64,000 bases of DNA from Carettochelys insculpta (Eukaryota; Chordata; Testudines; Carettochelyidae). A program made the translations under genes and the position numbers. The stretch spans positions 4,545,837 to 4,609,836 of the forward strand of contig NC_134158.1 of assembly GCF_033958435.1 (NCBI RefSeq), written 5' to 3'. This document shows positions 32,654 through 44,479 of the stretch, piece after piece (within the stretch, counting starts at the first letter, position 1; the number at the start of each line of letters is the position of its first letter). The notes under the pieces were generated by a model that saw only the letters and a program-made list of their open reading frames with translations, ran no database searches and was not told the DNA's origin.

Positions 32654-33363
32654 GGCTACGTCTACACGTGCACCCTACATCGAAGTAGCTTATTTCGATG
32701 TTGCGACATCGAAATAGGCTATTTCGATGAATAACGTCTACACGTCCTCCAGGGCCGGCAACGTCGATGTTCAACTTCGACGTTGCGCAGCCCGACATCG
32801 AAATAGGCGCAGCGAGGGAACGTCTACATGCCAAAGTAGCACACATCGAAATAAGGGAGCCAGGCACAGCTGCAGACAGGGTCACGGGGCGGACTCAACA
32901 GCAAGTCGCTCCCTTAAAGGGCCCCTCCCAGACACACTTTCATTAAACAGTGCAAGATACACAGAGCCAACAACTAGTTGCAGACCCTGTATATGCAGCA
33001 CGGACCCCCAGCTGCAGCAGCAGCAGCCAGAAGCCCTGGGCTAAGGGCTGCTGCACACGGTGACCACAGAGCCCCGCAAGGGCTGGAGAGAGAGTATCTC
33101 TCAACCCCCCAGCTGATGGCCGCCATGGAGGACCCCGCTATTTCGATGTTGCGGGACGCGGATCGTCTACACGTCCCTACTTCGATGTTGAACGTCGAAG
33201 TAGGGCGCTATTCCCATCCCCTCATGGGGTTAGCGACTTCGACGTCTCGCAGCCTAACGTCGATTTCAACTTCGAAATAGCGCCCAACACGTGTAGCCGC
33301 GACGGGCGCTATTTCGAAGTTACTGCCGCTACTTCGAAGTAGCGTGCACGTGTAGACGCAGCT
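32654..33363 (+). mobile_element. 710-bp TIR DNA transposon (copy 2)
   Basis: Same family and orientation as 2317-3030, with ends GGCTACGTCTACACGTGCAC and its near-inverse GTGCACGTGTAGACGCAGCT. A 3-bp target duplication AGA lies at 32651-32653 and 33364-33366. It has no transposase. It lies 1.3 kb upstream of the intact TRIM gene. Confidence 0.8.
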
Positions 33364-33366
33364 AGA

Positions 33367-34597
33367 GTGTGAGCTCTGCAGGCCATTTGCATTACTGCTA
33401 AAATAGACCAAAACAGCCTAAAATGGGGTAACTAGGGAAAACAGGCCAACTCCTCTTGCAAGCTAGAAATCCAACAAATGTACCCCGATTAATAAATGTG
33501 TGAGCTATTACGCTTCAGGGTCGTGGTGTTCTTGTGATTATCCAGGCACCTACATATTTGACCAGGTGATGCTCTGCATTGCAACATCTCTGCCCCTCCA
33601 TGAATCCCACCCAGTCATTGAAATTAGAAGCTCACAGAAGAAGAGTTGCAGTCCTGGCTGAGGGTGGGGTTGCTCAGGGAATCTCCTTTCCCCAGGGCAG
33701 GAATCTGCTACTTGTGGCTCCGGAGCCACGTGGTGCTCCTTAAGGACTTCTTTGTGGCTGCCAATGTTGTAATTGCCAAGTAAAAAAAAAAAAAAGTAAA
33801 CCTCCTGATTATTTTTGAAAAACGGTGAACATCTAAAAGCCCCCCACTAAAGCCCCAGCACTACCTAGAAAAGGACACGTGCTCTTGAAATGTTGGATCA
33901 AACGGAGAGAGAAACTTTCTGCATCTCCGGGTCTCCGGTCACTGAACGACAATTCCCTGATGCCCGATTGTCTGAGCCCCCAGGTATTTCCCACAACTGT
34001 GAAAGGGAGGGAAAAAATCTTTAAAAACCACTTAGGGCCCTTTATTCTGTGCAGCTGAGAACATTTCACCGCGAAATAATGAGAAATGCTGACAAAGAAA
34101 CACCCGTGTCCCCCTCCAAGCAGAGCCGTGAATTCTGCCAGACTGGCGGCCCCCTTAGACACACGGCCCCGGCCCCTGCCCTGCGCCACAGGGGGAGGCT
34201 GACGTCCGGGGGAGCCTCTGTGAGCACAGGTGCGGGGAGGGAGCACTCCAGAGACGCGCTGCCCACACCACAACTTTAACTGCCAAGTGGGTGTCCCCGG
34301 CCCCTCCCGGCCCCTCTGGGTGGCCTCCCTGCGCCCTCCCCCACAGGCACCAGCACCCCTGGCAGTGACTCCCCACACCTGAAACTGGCCCGAGTGGCCC
34401 CTTTCCCGCAACAGCCTCCAGGGCTCTGACTTCAGTTGGGGCCTGTTAGTCTGTTTCAGAGGCTGCGGCACCTGGAAGATAAACAGAGTTTGTTTGTTCT
34501 CCGGCGGCCCATGAGCGCTTAGGCCAGTCAATGAGCTCGTGGGAGTCCCAGGGCCCCGGTGTTTCCGTGAGCTCCTCCCAGCCCAGCAAACAGCCTG
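33367..34597. other. intergenic region upstream of the TRIM gene
   Basis: Holds an adenine run at 33,781-33,795 (likely retroposon tail) and otherwise unrecognised sequence. A 303-codon minus-strand open frame at 33833-34744 overlaps the TRIM exon and resembles no family. Homology to the second TRIM locus begins only at about 34,598, so the upstream regions of the two genes differ. Confidence 0.4.
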
Positions 34598-34698
34598 AGT
34601 CAGATCCAGGCAGGGAAACACCCACTCGCTGCAGCGCATGAGCCTGTTCCTGAGCTCAGGGAAGTGAAACTCACCCTGTTCCCAGCCCAGAGGGAGCC

Positions 34699-35115
34699 AT
34701 GGCTGCAGGGAGCCCCCTGCAAAGTCTCCAGGAAGAAGCCACATGTCCCGTCTGTCTGGAGTATTTCACAGCCCCGGTCACTCTGCAGTGTGGGCACAAC
34801 TTCTGCCGAGCCTGCATCAGCCAGTACTGGGAGGGACCCGACCCAGCCGCCTCCTGCCCTCAGTGCAGAGAGACTGTGCAGCAGAGAAGCCTCCGGCCCA
34901 ACAGGCAGCTGGCCAATGTTACAGAAATAGCCAAACGGCTGAGTTTGCAGGCAGCGAAGGGAGCAGGAGGGGACGGGGTGTGTGGGGAGCACCAGGAGGC
35001 TCTGAAGCTGTTCTGTGAAGAGGATCAAACCCCCATCTGTGTGATCTGCAGAGAGTCCCGGGCTCACCGCGCTCACACTGTGGTTCCCATCCAGGAGGCT
35101 GCCCAGGAGTACAAG
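34699..35115 (+). CDS. TRIM gene exon 1: RING and B-box
   Basis: ATG in a GAGCCATGG context starts 139 codons. RING C3HC4 ligands are C16, C19, C31, H33, C36, C39, C53 and C56 (CPVCLEYF, CGHNFCRACI, CPQC). The B-box 2 uses C95, H98, C106, D109, C114, C117, H123 and H126 (CGEHQEALKLFCEEDQ onward). The exon ends EYK with a GTACAG donor in phase 0. The RING binds the E2 enzyme. Confidence 0.93.
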
Positions 35116-38100
35116 GTACAGAGCTGCTGTCCAGGCTGATGGGTGATAACTTTGCGTTTTACTGACAAGTCAATGGCACCATTCCAGTGTGTGCAGCCTG
35201 CAGGGCCTGAAAGTTGCTGTACAAATTAGTGATGCTCCAGCCTGGCAAAAAGGCAACAAAGAAAGTTTTTAAGTTTGTCTTGTGAGGGACACCCCTCCCC
35301 CCTGTGCTGTATGGAAAATGGGCTGTGACTGTAAATCTGTATAACTTAGAGATACTTTGAACAAAAGATGGTTTGTAACCGGTTACATTTAATGTTCAAA
35401 CCTGCTGAGTGTGTAATTGTTGTGAGTAGTTGGAAATACGCCGTGTGTGCTTGTTTAGAGTTAGAGGTGCTAATAACAGCCATTGCTGGAGATTCTGGGG
35501 TTAGTTTTCCTCATGACTGAGCAATTAACCTGAGGGCTAGTAAATGGCTTGTTGTTCTGTAGGTCTGGGAGGTGGCTGGTTTAAAGACATGTAACTGTGC
35601 CACCTGGTGCAGGCCTCCATTTTGGGGGGATGCTTAACGGATGCCTGTTGGGGTGGAGTGGGGAGAAAGGGAGTCCATGTTAGCAATAGGTGTTTTTCAG
35701 CCCAGTGTTTTAGCCAGCTTCACTTTTTGCTTCTAGCCTGCCTTCGAAATAGCCTGACATCCCCTGCGGCTACGTCTGCTCTTACTGGGAATGTTGACTG
35801 CTGTTACACAACTTTAGTTACACCAATTGCAAACCTAAAATTGATTTTGCAGCTGTCGACTTTGGTCCCTGTTCTCACTGCCGAATGTTGATGGGAGCGC
35901 TCCTCCGGTCGGCAGTCCTTAATCTTTGTGGTTTGCAAGGAGTTCTGGGGGCAACCTAAACCCCAGAATGAGCCATTTCACGCAGGTGCAAAACAGCGCC
36001 CCAGAAGATCATCCCTTCTGTGACCCGTGTAGACCTGCCCTAAGGCTGTGTCCGCACTGCAGGTTTTTCAGAAATAACTTTTCTCAATGTTCTAACAGGT
36101 AAATAAGTTATTTCTGAGACGAGCGCTCACACTGCCAGAGCATTTCAATCTGGAGCATTCACACTAGAGCGCCCAGATTTGACATAAGAGCTAGGATGGG
36201 ATGTCTCCCAAGAGGCCAATTAAGTCTTAATTTCCTCTCCTTCATACACACTGAGTCAGTTTCAAATTCGAAAGGGGGAGGAGGTCAGTGGAAGTTGTTT
36301 GTTTTGGGGGAGTTACTGTTTTGAGTTAAATGCCCTGTTAGACCAGACTAGCAAGGTTTGCAGCGTGGGCACAAGGGTTTGTGGGATCTGCCCCCCACCT
36401 ATAAAGGGGCTTTTCTGGGAAAACAAAACAAAACCAAAACCAGTGTAGACAAGTCCTAAGAAACACAGAGAACGTTACTGGAGACCCAGGCTGGGATGAG
36501 ATTCTTTTCGACGTAAAGATTTTACCTGCGATAAAGGCAGCTGTGACGCTATGAGGCCCATCTCACCAGCACTGAGCAGTGAAGAGAAGCAGCCGTTGCG
36601 AGGGAAAGACGCGCTGCTGAAGGCCCCAGGCCCAGCAGGGAGAGGAGGTTCCCACTGGGAGGCTGAACTCCTGCGCAGCTCCACGAGGGATTAAACTCAG
36701 ATGCTGCGGCCGGCACTAGAGGAGGTCACTGGGCTGAACGCTGTGTGGGCCTCAGGTGCCCTCAGCCCACCCACAACAGGGCTCAGATGGAGCAGCTGAT
36801 TCACCCCCATGTGACTCCAGTGCCCTGGAATGTGCTGCACCTCTCCGCAATTCGCAAGTACCCACAAAGCTTGGGCAGAATCCAGATCTCCCACAAATTA
36901 CTAAAAAGCCCTAATGTGAATTAGTATCACGTCTGGCTGTGACCAGCCTTGGGTCTGCATTAATAACGTGTCCTCTCCCGGGGAGTCTCGATGTCATCAA
37001 GCAAATAAAACTAAAAGTTATCTTGAGTTATCTTGGTGGAGAGAAATACCCAGCGCTCAACCCAAAGTAAAACCTCCCAAATCCTTTCTATTTCCACAGG
37101 AAAAAATCCAGGACCGTTTGAAGACTCTGAGAGAAGAGAGAGAAAAGCTGCTGGGACTGAAAGTGACTGGAGAGGGGAAAACCCAGGAGTACCTGGTAGG
37201 TGCCGATAGTTATGAACCACCAGGGCTGGCAGAGGGAGGTCTGTTTGGAGGCAGACTCCTGTGGGGCCTTGGTGAAGGAGGGATAGTGAGTGTCTCTGTG
37301 GTAGGGGATTGCTGGGTTAAAGCCATGGGAAGACAAGCCCTAAGCTTCCATTGCAGGGGATGAGTTAGTATCTATCCCTTGTGGCTTTCCCACAAATCCT
37401 CCCCAAGGGAACTCACTGTCCCCAAGAAGCGCTGCCTGCTGTGTCTGTTCACTTCCTTCTTTTTCCTCCACTTGCATCTCTGTCAGTGCGGTGCTGAGCC
37501 CGGCCTCCTGCTGCTCGGAGTCTGAACTCCCAGAGGCCATGAATGACAGAATGTGCTAACTGGCAACCTTGGTAACCTCCCTTTCAGAGATAACAGGGGA
37601 CAAAGGGGGAAACTCAGAGAGACTCTTCTGCCTTGTGTGCACAGAACAGAGTCAAAAGTCAGATATTGGGTTTTTCAAAGACATTCTCCCTACTGCGCAC
37701 TCAGCTCCCCATGACAAGGCCCCAGGCCCCACCCATGGCCCTGACCAGCCCTTCCCCTGTCTTCCTACAGAGACAGACACAAAGGGAGAGGCAGAAAATC
37801 GTGTGGGAATTCCAGCAGCTGCGGCAGTTCCTGGAGGAACAAGAGCGACTCCTGCTGGCCCGGCTGGAGAAGCTGGAGGAGGAGATTGTGAGGACCCAGA
37901 ATGACAGTGTCAGTGAACTCTCTGCGCAGATTTCCCGTCTCAGTGAGCTGATGGGTGAGCTGGAGGGGAAGTGTCAGAAGCCAGCGAGTGAATTCCTGCA
38001 GGTGAGACTGAGGGAGACACAGAGACTCTGTGTGTGCCCCAGGGCTGGAGATCCCAGAGAAAAAAATAAGTTGTTGCTTTGCACCCACCAGCCACAGCTC

Positions 38101-41100
38101 CTCCACTTCTCCCTGCACGTCCTGCCTGCCACAGTCAGCTGTGGGGAGGAAAGGATCAGGTCCAGGGTGTGCTGGAGGGAGGGGATGGGCACAGGTGGGG
38201 AAGGGGAAGTGTGGGGGCAGGAAGAGGTGGGGCAAAGAGTGGCATTGCCGGAGGGGGTGGAGTGGGAGTGGGGTTCTGCATCCCCTGGGAGAAGTGGAAG
38301 CTGGTGCCTATGGCTACAAACATCCCAGCTCCCCTCACAGGGAAGGGAGGCTCCTGAATCATAAGCTCTGGGGTCCAGCAGTCTGAGGTCTTGAGTTACA
38401 GACACAGAGATATTAGAGATGGCAAAGCCCCATGAGCTCAGGGAATCCAAGGCCCTGGGGCCAGGGCAGGGCCCCTCTTCCCTAGATTTGCAAACTCCCT
38501 TCCCTGGGATCCCCTGTGCGTGTTGTGTGGGACTAAGATTCTTTTCTCTCCTTCCCTTGTAGGACGTCAGAAGCACCTTGAGCAGGTACGTGGCTCTCCG
38601 TCCCCCTCACACCTCTCAGTGTTGGGAAATATCTTGGAGGTGGTGTTACCACTGAATCTCCCCAGGACTCTATGGTGAGATGTTAGGGGAAGGTCCCATC
38701 TAAGCTACAAATTTCCCTGATCACCTCCAGCCTGAGGGTCTCACCCTTGCACAGACTTTCCAATTATCCCCTCAATGGCAAAGTCTGACCTCAAGTATTC
38801 CCTAGAGGTGTCACCTCCCTGGGGGACCGGCTGCCCCAGGACTATGAGGCTGGAACATCGGCTTGTCACTGCTGGGCACTGGGTGAATTGGTGTCTGAGT
38901 CTAGTTCCTAGTGGGCAGATTTGTACAGCACTTCCACTGGCAGCATCCTGTCCCTCAGAGCCTGGAGGCCAAGGTGTGAATGGGCCATGGAGACGCAATT
39001 CCCCTTTTGTCCCCAGAGCTGGTCTCTCCAGGCCGTAGTTCTAGAATCTGAATGGGGCCTGCGAGGGGAATGTTGCAGGGCCCTGGGCTGTGCTGCACCT
39101 GCTCTCAGGCTGGGAGAGGCAGAGGGATTCTAACTCCCAGCCCCTCAGAGCAGCGACTCACTGGCAAGAACTGAAGAACCGAGTCACTAAATTCTGATGT
39201 TGTTTCTGTCCAGGTGTGAGAAGGGGAAGTTCCAGCCGCCAGAGGAGATTTCCCCTGAACTGGAAGGACAAGTCAGTGGTTTCTCCATGAAAACTGTTGC
39301 TCTCTCCGAGACTCTGAGCAAGTTCAAAGGTACGTAGAAGAGATCTCGGAGGGCAAAGCGAGTTAAGCATCTGGAACAGTGCCAAATGCCAAAGTCTCTG
39401 GTCAACTGGTTCACAATGAGGTTTGGCTTCTATTTAATTGTGGGGTGAGACTGGTACAAACTTGAGGTCCACCACTCAGGTTGATTAATTAAAAAACGTA
39501 TTTGTTCCAAAAGGATGCTGTGCAGTTCCAGTTACCATCAGACACAGAGTGGCAGCCATGTTAGTCTGTATTCTAGCAATACTAAAAAGCAGTCTAGTCG
39601 CACTTTAAAGACTAACAAAATAATGTATTAGGTGATGAGCTTCTGTGCGACAGACCTACTTCTTCAGATCAGAGCCTTATGAGCACAGACTCAGTATATA
39701 AAGCACAGAGGTCCAAAAATTGTTATCAGCGTTGACAAATCAGAAAAATTGTTATCAAGGTTGGCAAATCAGAAGAGTAGAGGGACGGCAGAGGGTGTGA
39801 TGTGGGGAAGTTAAGAGTTAAATAAAGCATCAAAGTATGTAAAAGAGTCCTTATAATGGGTCAGGTAATTGCTGTCCCTCTTCAAAACATGGGTTAATGT
39901 TTCAAATTTGAATATGAATGTTAGTTCTGAGCATTCTCTCTGTAGACACTTGTTAAAGTCCCTTTTCAATAGAACACAAACTTTCAGGTCTTAAACAGGA
40001 TGGCCCACTCCATTAAAGTGCTGGCTGACAGGTTTGTGTATTTGGAATTGTTTGATGTCTGTTCTATGTCCATTCATTCTTTGTGGAAGAGTGTTTGCAG
40101 TCTGTCCTATATACAGGGTGTGTGGGCATTGTTGGCAGATGATGGCATATATGATGATAGTTGAGGGCCAGGAGAATGTGTCCAGGATTCTGTAATTAAC
40201 GTGGTTTGGTCCAGTGATGGTATCTTTGTCCAGAATAGCTATGTGGACAAAGTTGGCAACAGGGCTTGTTGCAAGGAAAAGTTCCAGGATTAGTATTATT
40301 GTGGTTTAGCCTGTGGTTGCTGGTGAGAATTCTCATAAGGTTGGGAGGTTGGCTATAGGAAAGAACAGGCCTGTCACCTAGAGCCTTCTGGAGTGTGGCA
40401 TCATGATTTAGGATAGGTTGTAGGGCTTTAATGATGCGTTGCAGTGGTTTGACTTGGGGGCTGCAGGTGATGACCAGTGATGTTCTGTTATTGGCTTTTT
40501 TGGGCCTGTCTTGGGGTAGTTGGCTTCTGGGTATTCGTCTGGCCCTGTTGATTTGTTTTTAAACTTCTCCTGGTGGGTAATTCAGGTCTATGAATGTTTG
40601 GCAGATTTTGGAGTTTTCGGTCTCTGTCAGTAGGATCAGAGCAGATGTGATTGTATCTCAGGGCTTGACTGTAAATGATGGATTGTGTTGTGTTACCATT
40701 AGAGTGAGAAATGACAGAAACATGGAAAGAAATACTACCCATTTGCCTCCTCCTGCGGTATAGGCAGGCTGTGCTGCATTTCCCCTGAGATGCTCTAACT
40801 ATCCCTTACACTATCTACAATATTACGCACATCCTGTTTATATATTGACTAGCAGATTAATCCATCATTGCTTCGGTTCTTAAGTCAGTTGGGGCTGGTT
40901 TGAAAATGAAGGAAAAAGATTCACGCTTTATTGAAATGATTGTATTTTTCAAAATTACAGTGTTGTTTTGATTGTTAATTTTTATGATGGATTTTTTTAA
41001 AAAAGGATTGTTAACATATTTCCATTAAATTTTTTAGTACAGAGGGAAACTTCACGATGTGTATATTTATTTTTTGTCACTATAAACTATTTCCATTCAG

Positions 41101-42036
41101 TTTTAACAAAAAAGGGCACCAGTTAATGTGGTTTCCAGTAACATTTTCTTTTAGTTTTCAAACCTTTCAGATTTAAGGTGTGGAGGAGGGGAGCTCTGCC
41201 AATGGTCACTGAGTTGGACCATCTGCTGGGGCTCCCAGTCTCTAGTCCCTCCCCAGGGAGAGGTGGGGGCAGGAGGGGAAAGATCCTGAGCCCCAGGTCT
41301 GGCCCAGCCGATCCTTTCACCCTGTCCCTGACCCGTCCCTGCCTGTGAGTGACTCTCCCCAGCCCTGGGCTGAGATCTCAGAGCTGTCGGGCACAGCCTG
41401 GGGGAAGGAGATTCCCTGAGTCACTCTCCAGCTGGGCCCGATTCTGTCACTGACCCCATCAAACCCTCCCCCAGGGCTGAGCTCTGCCCGTCACGCTCTG
41501 ATTCTCTCTCCCCTGCAGCCAATGTGACTCTGGATCCAGACACCGCTCATCCCCACCTCGTCCTGTCTGAGGGTGGGAAAAGTGTGAGATGGGAACATAC
41601 ACGACAGCGCCTGCCCAACAACCCAGAGAGATTCGACGCTGAGCTCTGTGTGCTGGGCTGTGAGGGGTTCACCTCGGGGAGACATTGCTGGGAGGTGGAG
41701 GTGGGGGATGGGTTGTTCTGGGCTGTGGGGGTGGCCAGAGAATCTGTGAGGAGGAAGGGATGGATCAGCCTCAGCCCTGAGGGGGGGATCTGGGCTGTGG
41801 AGAAGTGGGATGGTCAGTTCCAGGCTCTCACCTCCCCTGAGACCCCCCTGACCCTTAGCCGGGCTCCCCGCAGGATCCGGGTGTGTCTGGACTGTGACCG
41901 GGGGCAGGTGACATTTATCGATGCTGGTGCCGAGGCCCCGATCTTCACTTTCCCGCCGGGCTCTGTCCCTGGGGGGAGAATCCGGCCCTGGCTGGGGGTG
42001 TGGCACCATAGCTCCCAGCTCCAACTGTGTCCCTGA
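34699..42036 (+). CDS. TRIM E3 ubiquitin ligase gene, six exons, apparently intact
   Basis: Exons 34699-35115, 37100-37195, 37771-38001, 38563-38585, 39214-39329 and 41519-42036 (417, 96, 231, 23, 116 and 518 bp) all have GT/AG borders and compatible phases. They join to 1401 bp, 466 residues. This is the classic structure of the RFP/TRIM39-like class: RING, B-box 2, coiled coil, PRY-SPRY. Such proteins attach ubiquitin to targets bound by the SPRY domain, often in antiviral or inflammatory signalling (family knowledge). All RING and B-box ligands are present. Sauropsids carry expanded sets of these paralogues, so no orthologue symbol is given. A relic PLE sits in the last intron. Confidence 0.92.
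35769..36038 (+). mobile_element. short TIR transposon in TRIM intron 1
   Basis: About 270 bp from GGCTACGTCTGCTCTTACTG to CCCGTGTAGACCTGCCC, whose ends pair loosely as inverted repeats. The same element is present at 56432-56702 in the second TRIM locus, so it predates that gene duplication. Confidence 0.5.
36042..36457 (+). mobile_element. Harbinger-type MITE in TRIM intron 1
   Basis: About 416 bp flanked by TAA on both sides (36039-36041 and just after the right end), with ends GGCTGTGTC and GACAAGTCC. TAA target duplication and G-rich TIRs fit PIF/Harbinger. It has no coding capacity. The same insertion, with the same flanks, lies at 56705-57122. Confidence 0.6.
37100..37195 (+). CDS. 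TRIM gene exon 2
   Basis: The 96-bp exon universal to this class, between TTTCCACAG and GTAGGT, phase 0 at both ends. It encodes EKIQDRLKTLREEREKLLGL followed by KVTGEGKTQEYL, the start of the coiled coil used for antiparallel dimerisation. Confidence 0.92.
37771..38001 (+). CDS. TRIM gene exon 3, coiled coil
   Basis: The 231-bp exon between CTTCCTACAG and GTGAGA. It encodes a heptad-rich helix (QQLRQFLEEQERLLLARLEK, then ISRLSELMGELEGKCQ) ending KPASEFLQ. It forms the core of the TRIM dimer. Confidence 0.92.
38563..38585 (+). CDS. TRIM gene exon 4 (23 bp micro-exon)
   Basis: GACGTCAGAAGCACCTTGAG plus CAG between CCCTTGTAG and GTACGT. It encodes DVRSTLS and two bases of an Arg codon, exactly the 23-bp exon of this TRIM class. 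Confidence 0.9.
39214..39329 (+). CDS. TRIM gene exon 5
   Basis: 116-bp exon between TTTCTGTCCAG and GTACGT, giving RCEKGKFQPPEEISPELEGQ and ending TLSKFK, the linker between coiled coil and PRY. It leaves one base to complete the first codon of exon 6. Confidence 0.9.
39545..40745 (-). mobile_element. Penelope-like element in the last TRIM intron
   Basis: Minus-strand relic. The terminal motif (GTGGCAGCCATGTTAGTCTG on plus) and tail with a mutated hammerhead-like core (39,650-39,685) lie at the left end, which is the element's 3' end. Reading leftward on the minus strand come the SPQVKPLQRIIKALQPIL block, PGTFPCNKPCCQLCPH, a degraded GIY-YIG region and KTNQQGQ-like linker. Frames are broken. 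It inserted antisense to the TRIM gene. Confidence 0.7.
41519..42036 (+). CDS. TRIM gene exon 6, PRY-SPRY (B30.2) and stop
   Basis: Last coding exon after CCCCTGCAG. PRY: VTLDPDTAHPHLVLSEGGKS. SPRY hallmarks: RFDAELCVLGCEGFTSGRHC, WEVEV, GRCW-like 'FWAVGVARESV', the LTLSRAPRRIRVCLDC block and FTFPPGS, ending QLQLCP before TGA at 42034. The domain selects the substrate; its variable loops are complete and in frame. Confidence 0.93.
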
Positions 42037-43924
42037 AATCAGCCTCTCTAGCCTCAGTCTCAGTGGGGGGCTGGAGGGACCCCACTGAGCAGGGAACCAA
42101 ACTCTCCACTCTGCCCCCAGGAACTGATGCCGGGAAATGAAAAAGGACAAAACACATCAGAATTGTCTTTCCTGCTTTATTTACTGGAAATACCTGACAG
42201 ACCCCAGTGAGATCTTAGGACACAGATCGGTACAAATCGCATCCAGCTCCCCACCCCACCCTCTGGTGACCCTCATTAATTAATTGTGTCCTGCCCCTGC
42301 AGCGGCCTGGCTGTTAGTTCTGCCCCTGCCCAGCCCCACATCTGCCCCTCAGGGCCCCTCCTAAAGCCCCAGGGACAGGAGGGGGAGAGAGATGAGCCCC
42401 TCCAGCCCCAACAGCGAACAGACCAGCACGTCCCTGTGCTGAGGTGGGGCATTACTGGAGTGTAAAATGAACATGCAAAATATGATTGCAATCGCTCTTC
42501 TCTGCTTGTACCAAATCTTCTGCCAGCTAGGCCAAGGGAGGTGTCTGGTGATTCGCTGAATCTCTTTATTCGGCTCAGATGTTTGTATTATTGTTGTTAC
42601 CCTTCTGCCGGAAGGAATTGGCAGCAACCAGGGCCGGGTTCAACATCGAGAGGTTCCTTTCATCCATCTCACACAGAACCAGGTCAAGCCCCCAGCCAGT
42701 AGCCTGGGAATGTCACACACCCCTGGGGGCCTCGGAGAGGCAACGCTTCCCCCCTCGCAAGCACAAAGTCTGAGTGCAGAAATGGACTTTCAATAAAAGA
42801 GGCAGAAAAGTCAATTAGCATAAGCTTGGGAAAATCCCACACCCAGAGTTCATAACCAGTTCTCAAGTAACTGTCCCAGCTCAGATGCATTGAGCAGTGT
42901 CCTTGGCCTCTCAGGCTCTCCAGTCCAGTACTGTGACCAGCCAATCCACACACCCAACTTTCTCCCTACCCCCACTTCAAATGCCCCACTTACAACTTGG
43001 TCCAGTCCCTGTGGGCACTGACACCTCACGCTGATGCTTTCCCTCACGGAACCTGAGACAAGGCCACCTTTGCGCCCGTCCGGCGTTCTGCTTCCTCCTA
43101 CCAGCCGTCCATGGGTCGTGCCTTCTGTCCATCCGCTGCTCCTCCTCCCGGCCACCCGCCAGTCCTGCCATACACTGCTCCTCCTACCAGCTGCTCGCCG
43201 GTCACACCATCCAGTGCCATGGTGGGTCTGGCCTGAGGCAAAACCCTGTAATTTCAGCACTTGGTGGCCTCAGCTGCCCCCCTGTAGTTTCAGCTCTGGA
43301 TAGCCACCAAAGTGGAGTCTCACAAAAATACTCTTATGCAGCACTATCTTTTAACACAGGAGAGGACTACTCAGACCAAACTTAGAGCTATAGGACCAAG
43401 GAATAGGTAGGGCCACGGCACTCAGCTACCTGGTTCAAACCATACGCCCCACCCCCTGCATATTTGCTTTATAATATTTCAAACCAGGGAGCTCTGTGTA
43501 ATCCATGTCTTTTGCAGTTATATCGACTGCCCTGCCCGCCCCCCCCAACGACTTGGAAAATTGGTGAGATTTCACAATTCTCATACTGAGTGTTCGCATA
43601 AATTGTGATTCTACAACAATGTGTTTACAATAGACAAAATCTCATTGCTTCATTGATACCCATCACTCTTTGTTTGCCAGGTATCACATATGCACCCCTT
43701 TGCATTCTCATGCAAATAATCTCTGGGAGACACATTCCTCCCACCCTTCAGCAGCATTGAGTTCCTGCTGGCACATTCCTTCCAGAAATATTCAGAATAA
43801 CGCCTCCATGCTGCAGGGAAAATAAGCAAAACTTATTCCCAAATAGTGTCTCCACACACAGTAGAGCCTCTTGTGGATTAGAGTCCCTGAAAGCACAGCT
43901 TCCCGGGGCTCTAATCTGAAATAC
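42037..43924. other. TRIM 3' UTR and intergenic region
   Basis: The first part is the TRIM 3' UTR; an AATAAA lies at 42792-42797 on the plus strand. The stretch 42,850-43,900 is intergenic with degenerate CCTCCT-rich repeats (43,080-43,220) and no recognisable gene. Confidence 0.4.
42792..42797 (+). terminator. candidate poly(A) signal of the TRIM gene
   Basis: AATAAA about 760 bp after the stop codon, the first canonical signal found on the plus strand. Confidence 0.45.
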
Positions 43925-44182
43925 CACGTCTACACAGCAAAGTTATTTCAGAATAAATATTCCATAGTAGCTCATTTTGAAATAGACCGTCGTCCTGTTT
44001 ACACAGCCCCTAGTTTGGAATGGGCCCTGTTCTTCATGGAATGAGTTTGACCAAATTTGAAATAAGCCCTTCGCTATTTCGAAATAATTTTGCAATAGTG
44101 GTTTTGCTGTGTAGACACTCGCAAAGTTATTTGGGAAGAGTGGCTGTTATTCCTCAATAAGTTTGCTGCGTAGACACACCCT
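43925..44182 (+). mobile_element. short TIR transposon
   Basis: Ends CACGTCTACACAGCAAAGTT and its rough inverse AATAAGTTTGCTGCGTAGAC, with TTTCGAAATAA palindromes inside. It belongs to the same broad GTCTACAC type as the other MITEs but is a different family. Confidence 0.5.
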
Positions 44183-44479
44183 CACTGACTGCAAACCTGG
44201 CCACCATGTTAAAGGGACACTGCCAATTTGAACGACAACAGGCTGGATTCTCATTCTCACCCAGGTCCCTTTATTTACACCACTCTGGCATTGCCATCCC
44301 CGGTGGTTCAAAAGCCACAAATCAGGCCCAAAAACAATCATGAGAGATTTAGAAAAATAATGCTGTGAGGATTTTTTGTTATTCGTGTTCTGATTTTGAG
44401 GCTTGGAACTGGCACTACAGTCACAAAGGTATTTGAATAGTATTTAGATTGTAGGTACATTATTATTTATAACACATTC

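Noticed and set aside
33833..34744. 303-codon minus-strand frame overlapping the TRIM first exon
   Set aside because: Its 3' half is unrelated intergenic DNA and its 5' part is the antisense of TRIM exon 1; no family signature.
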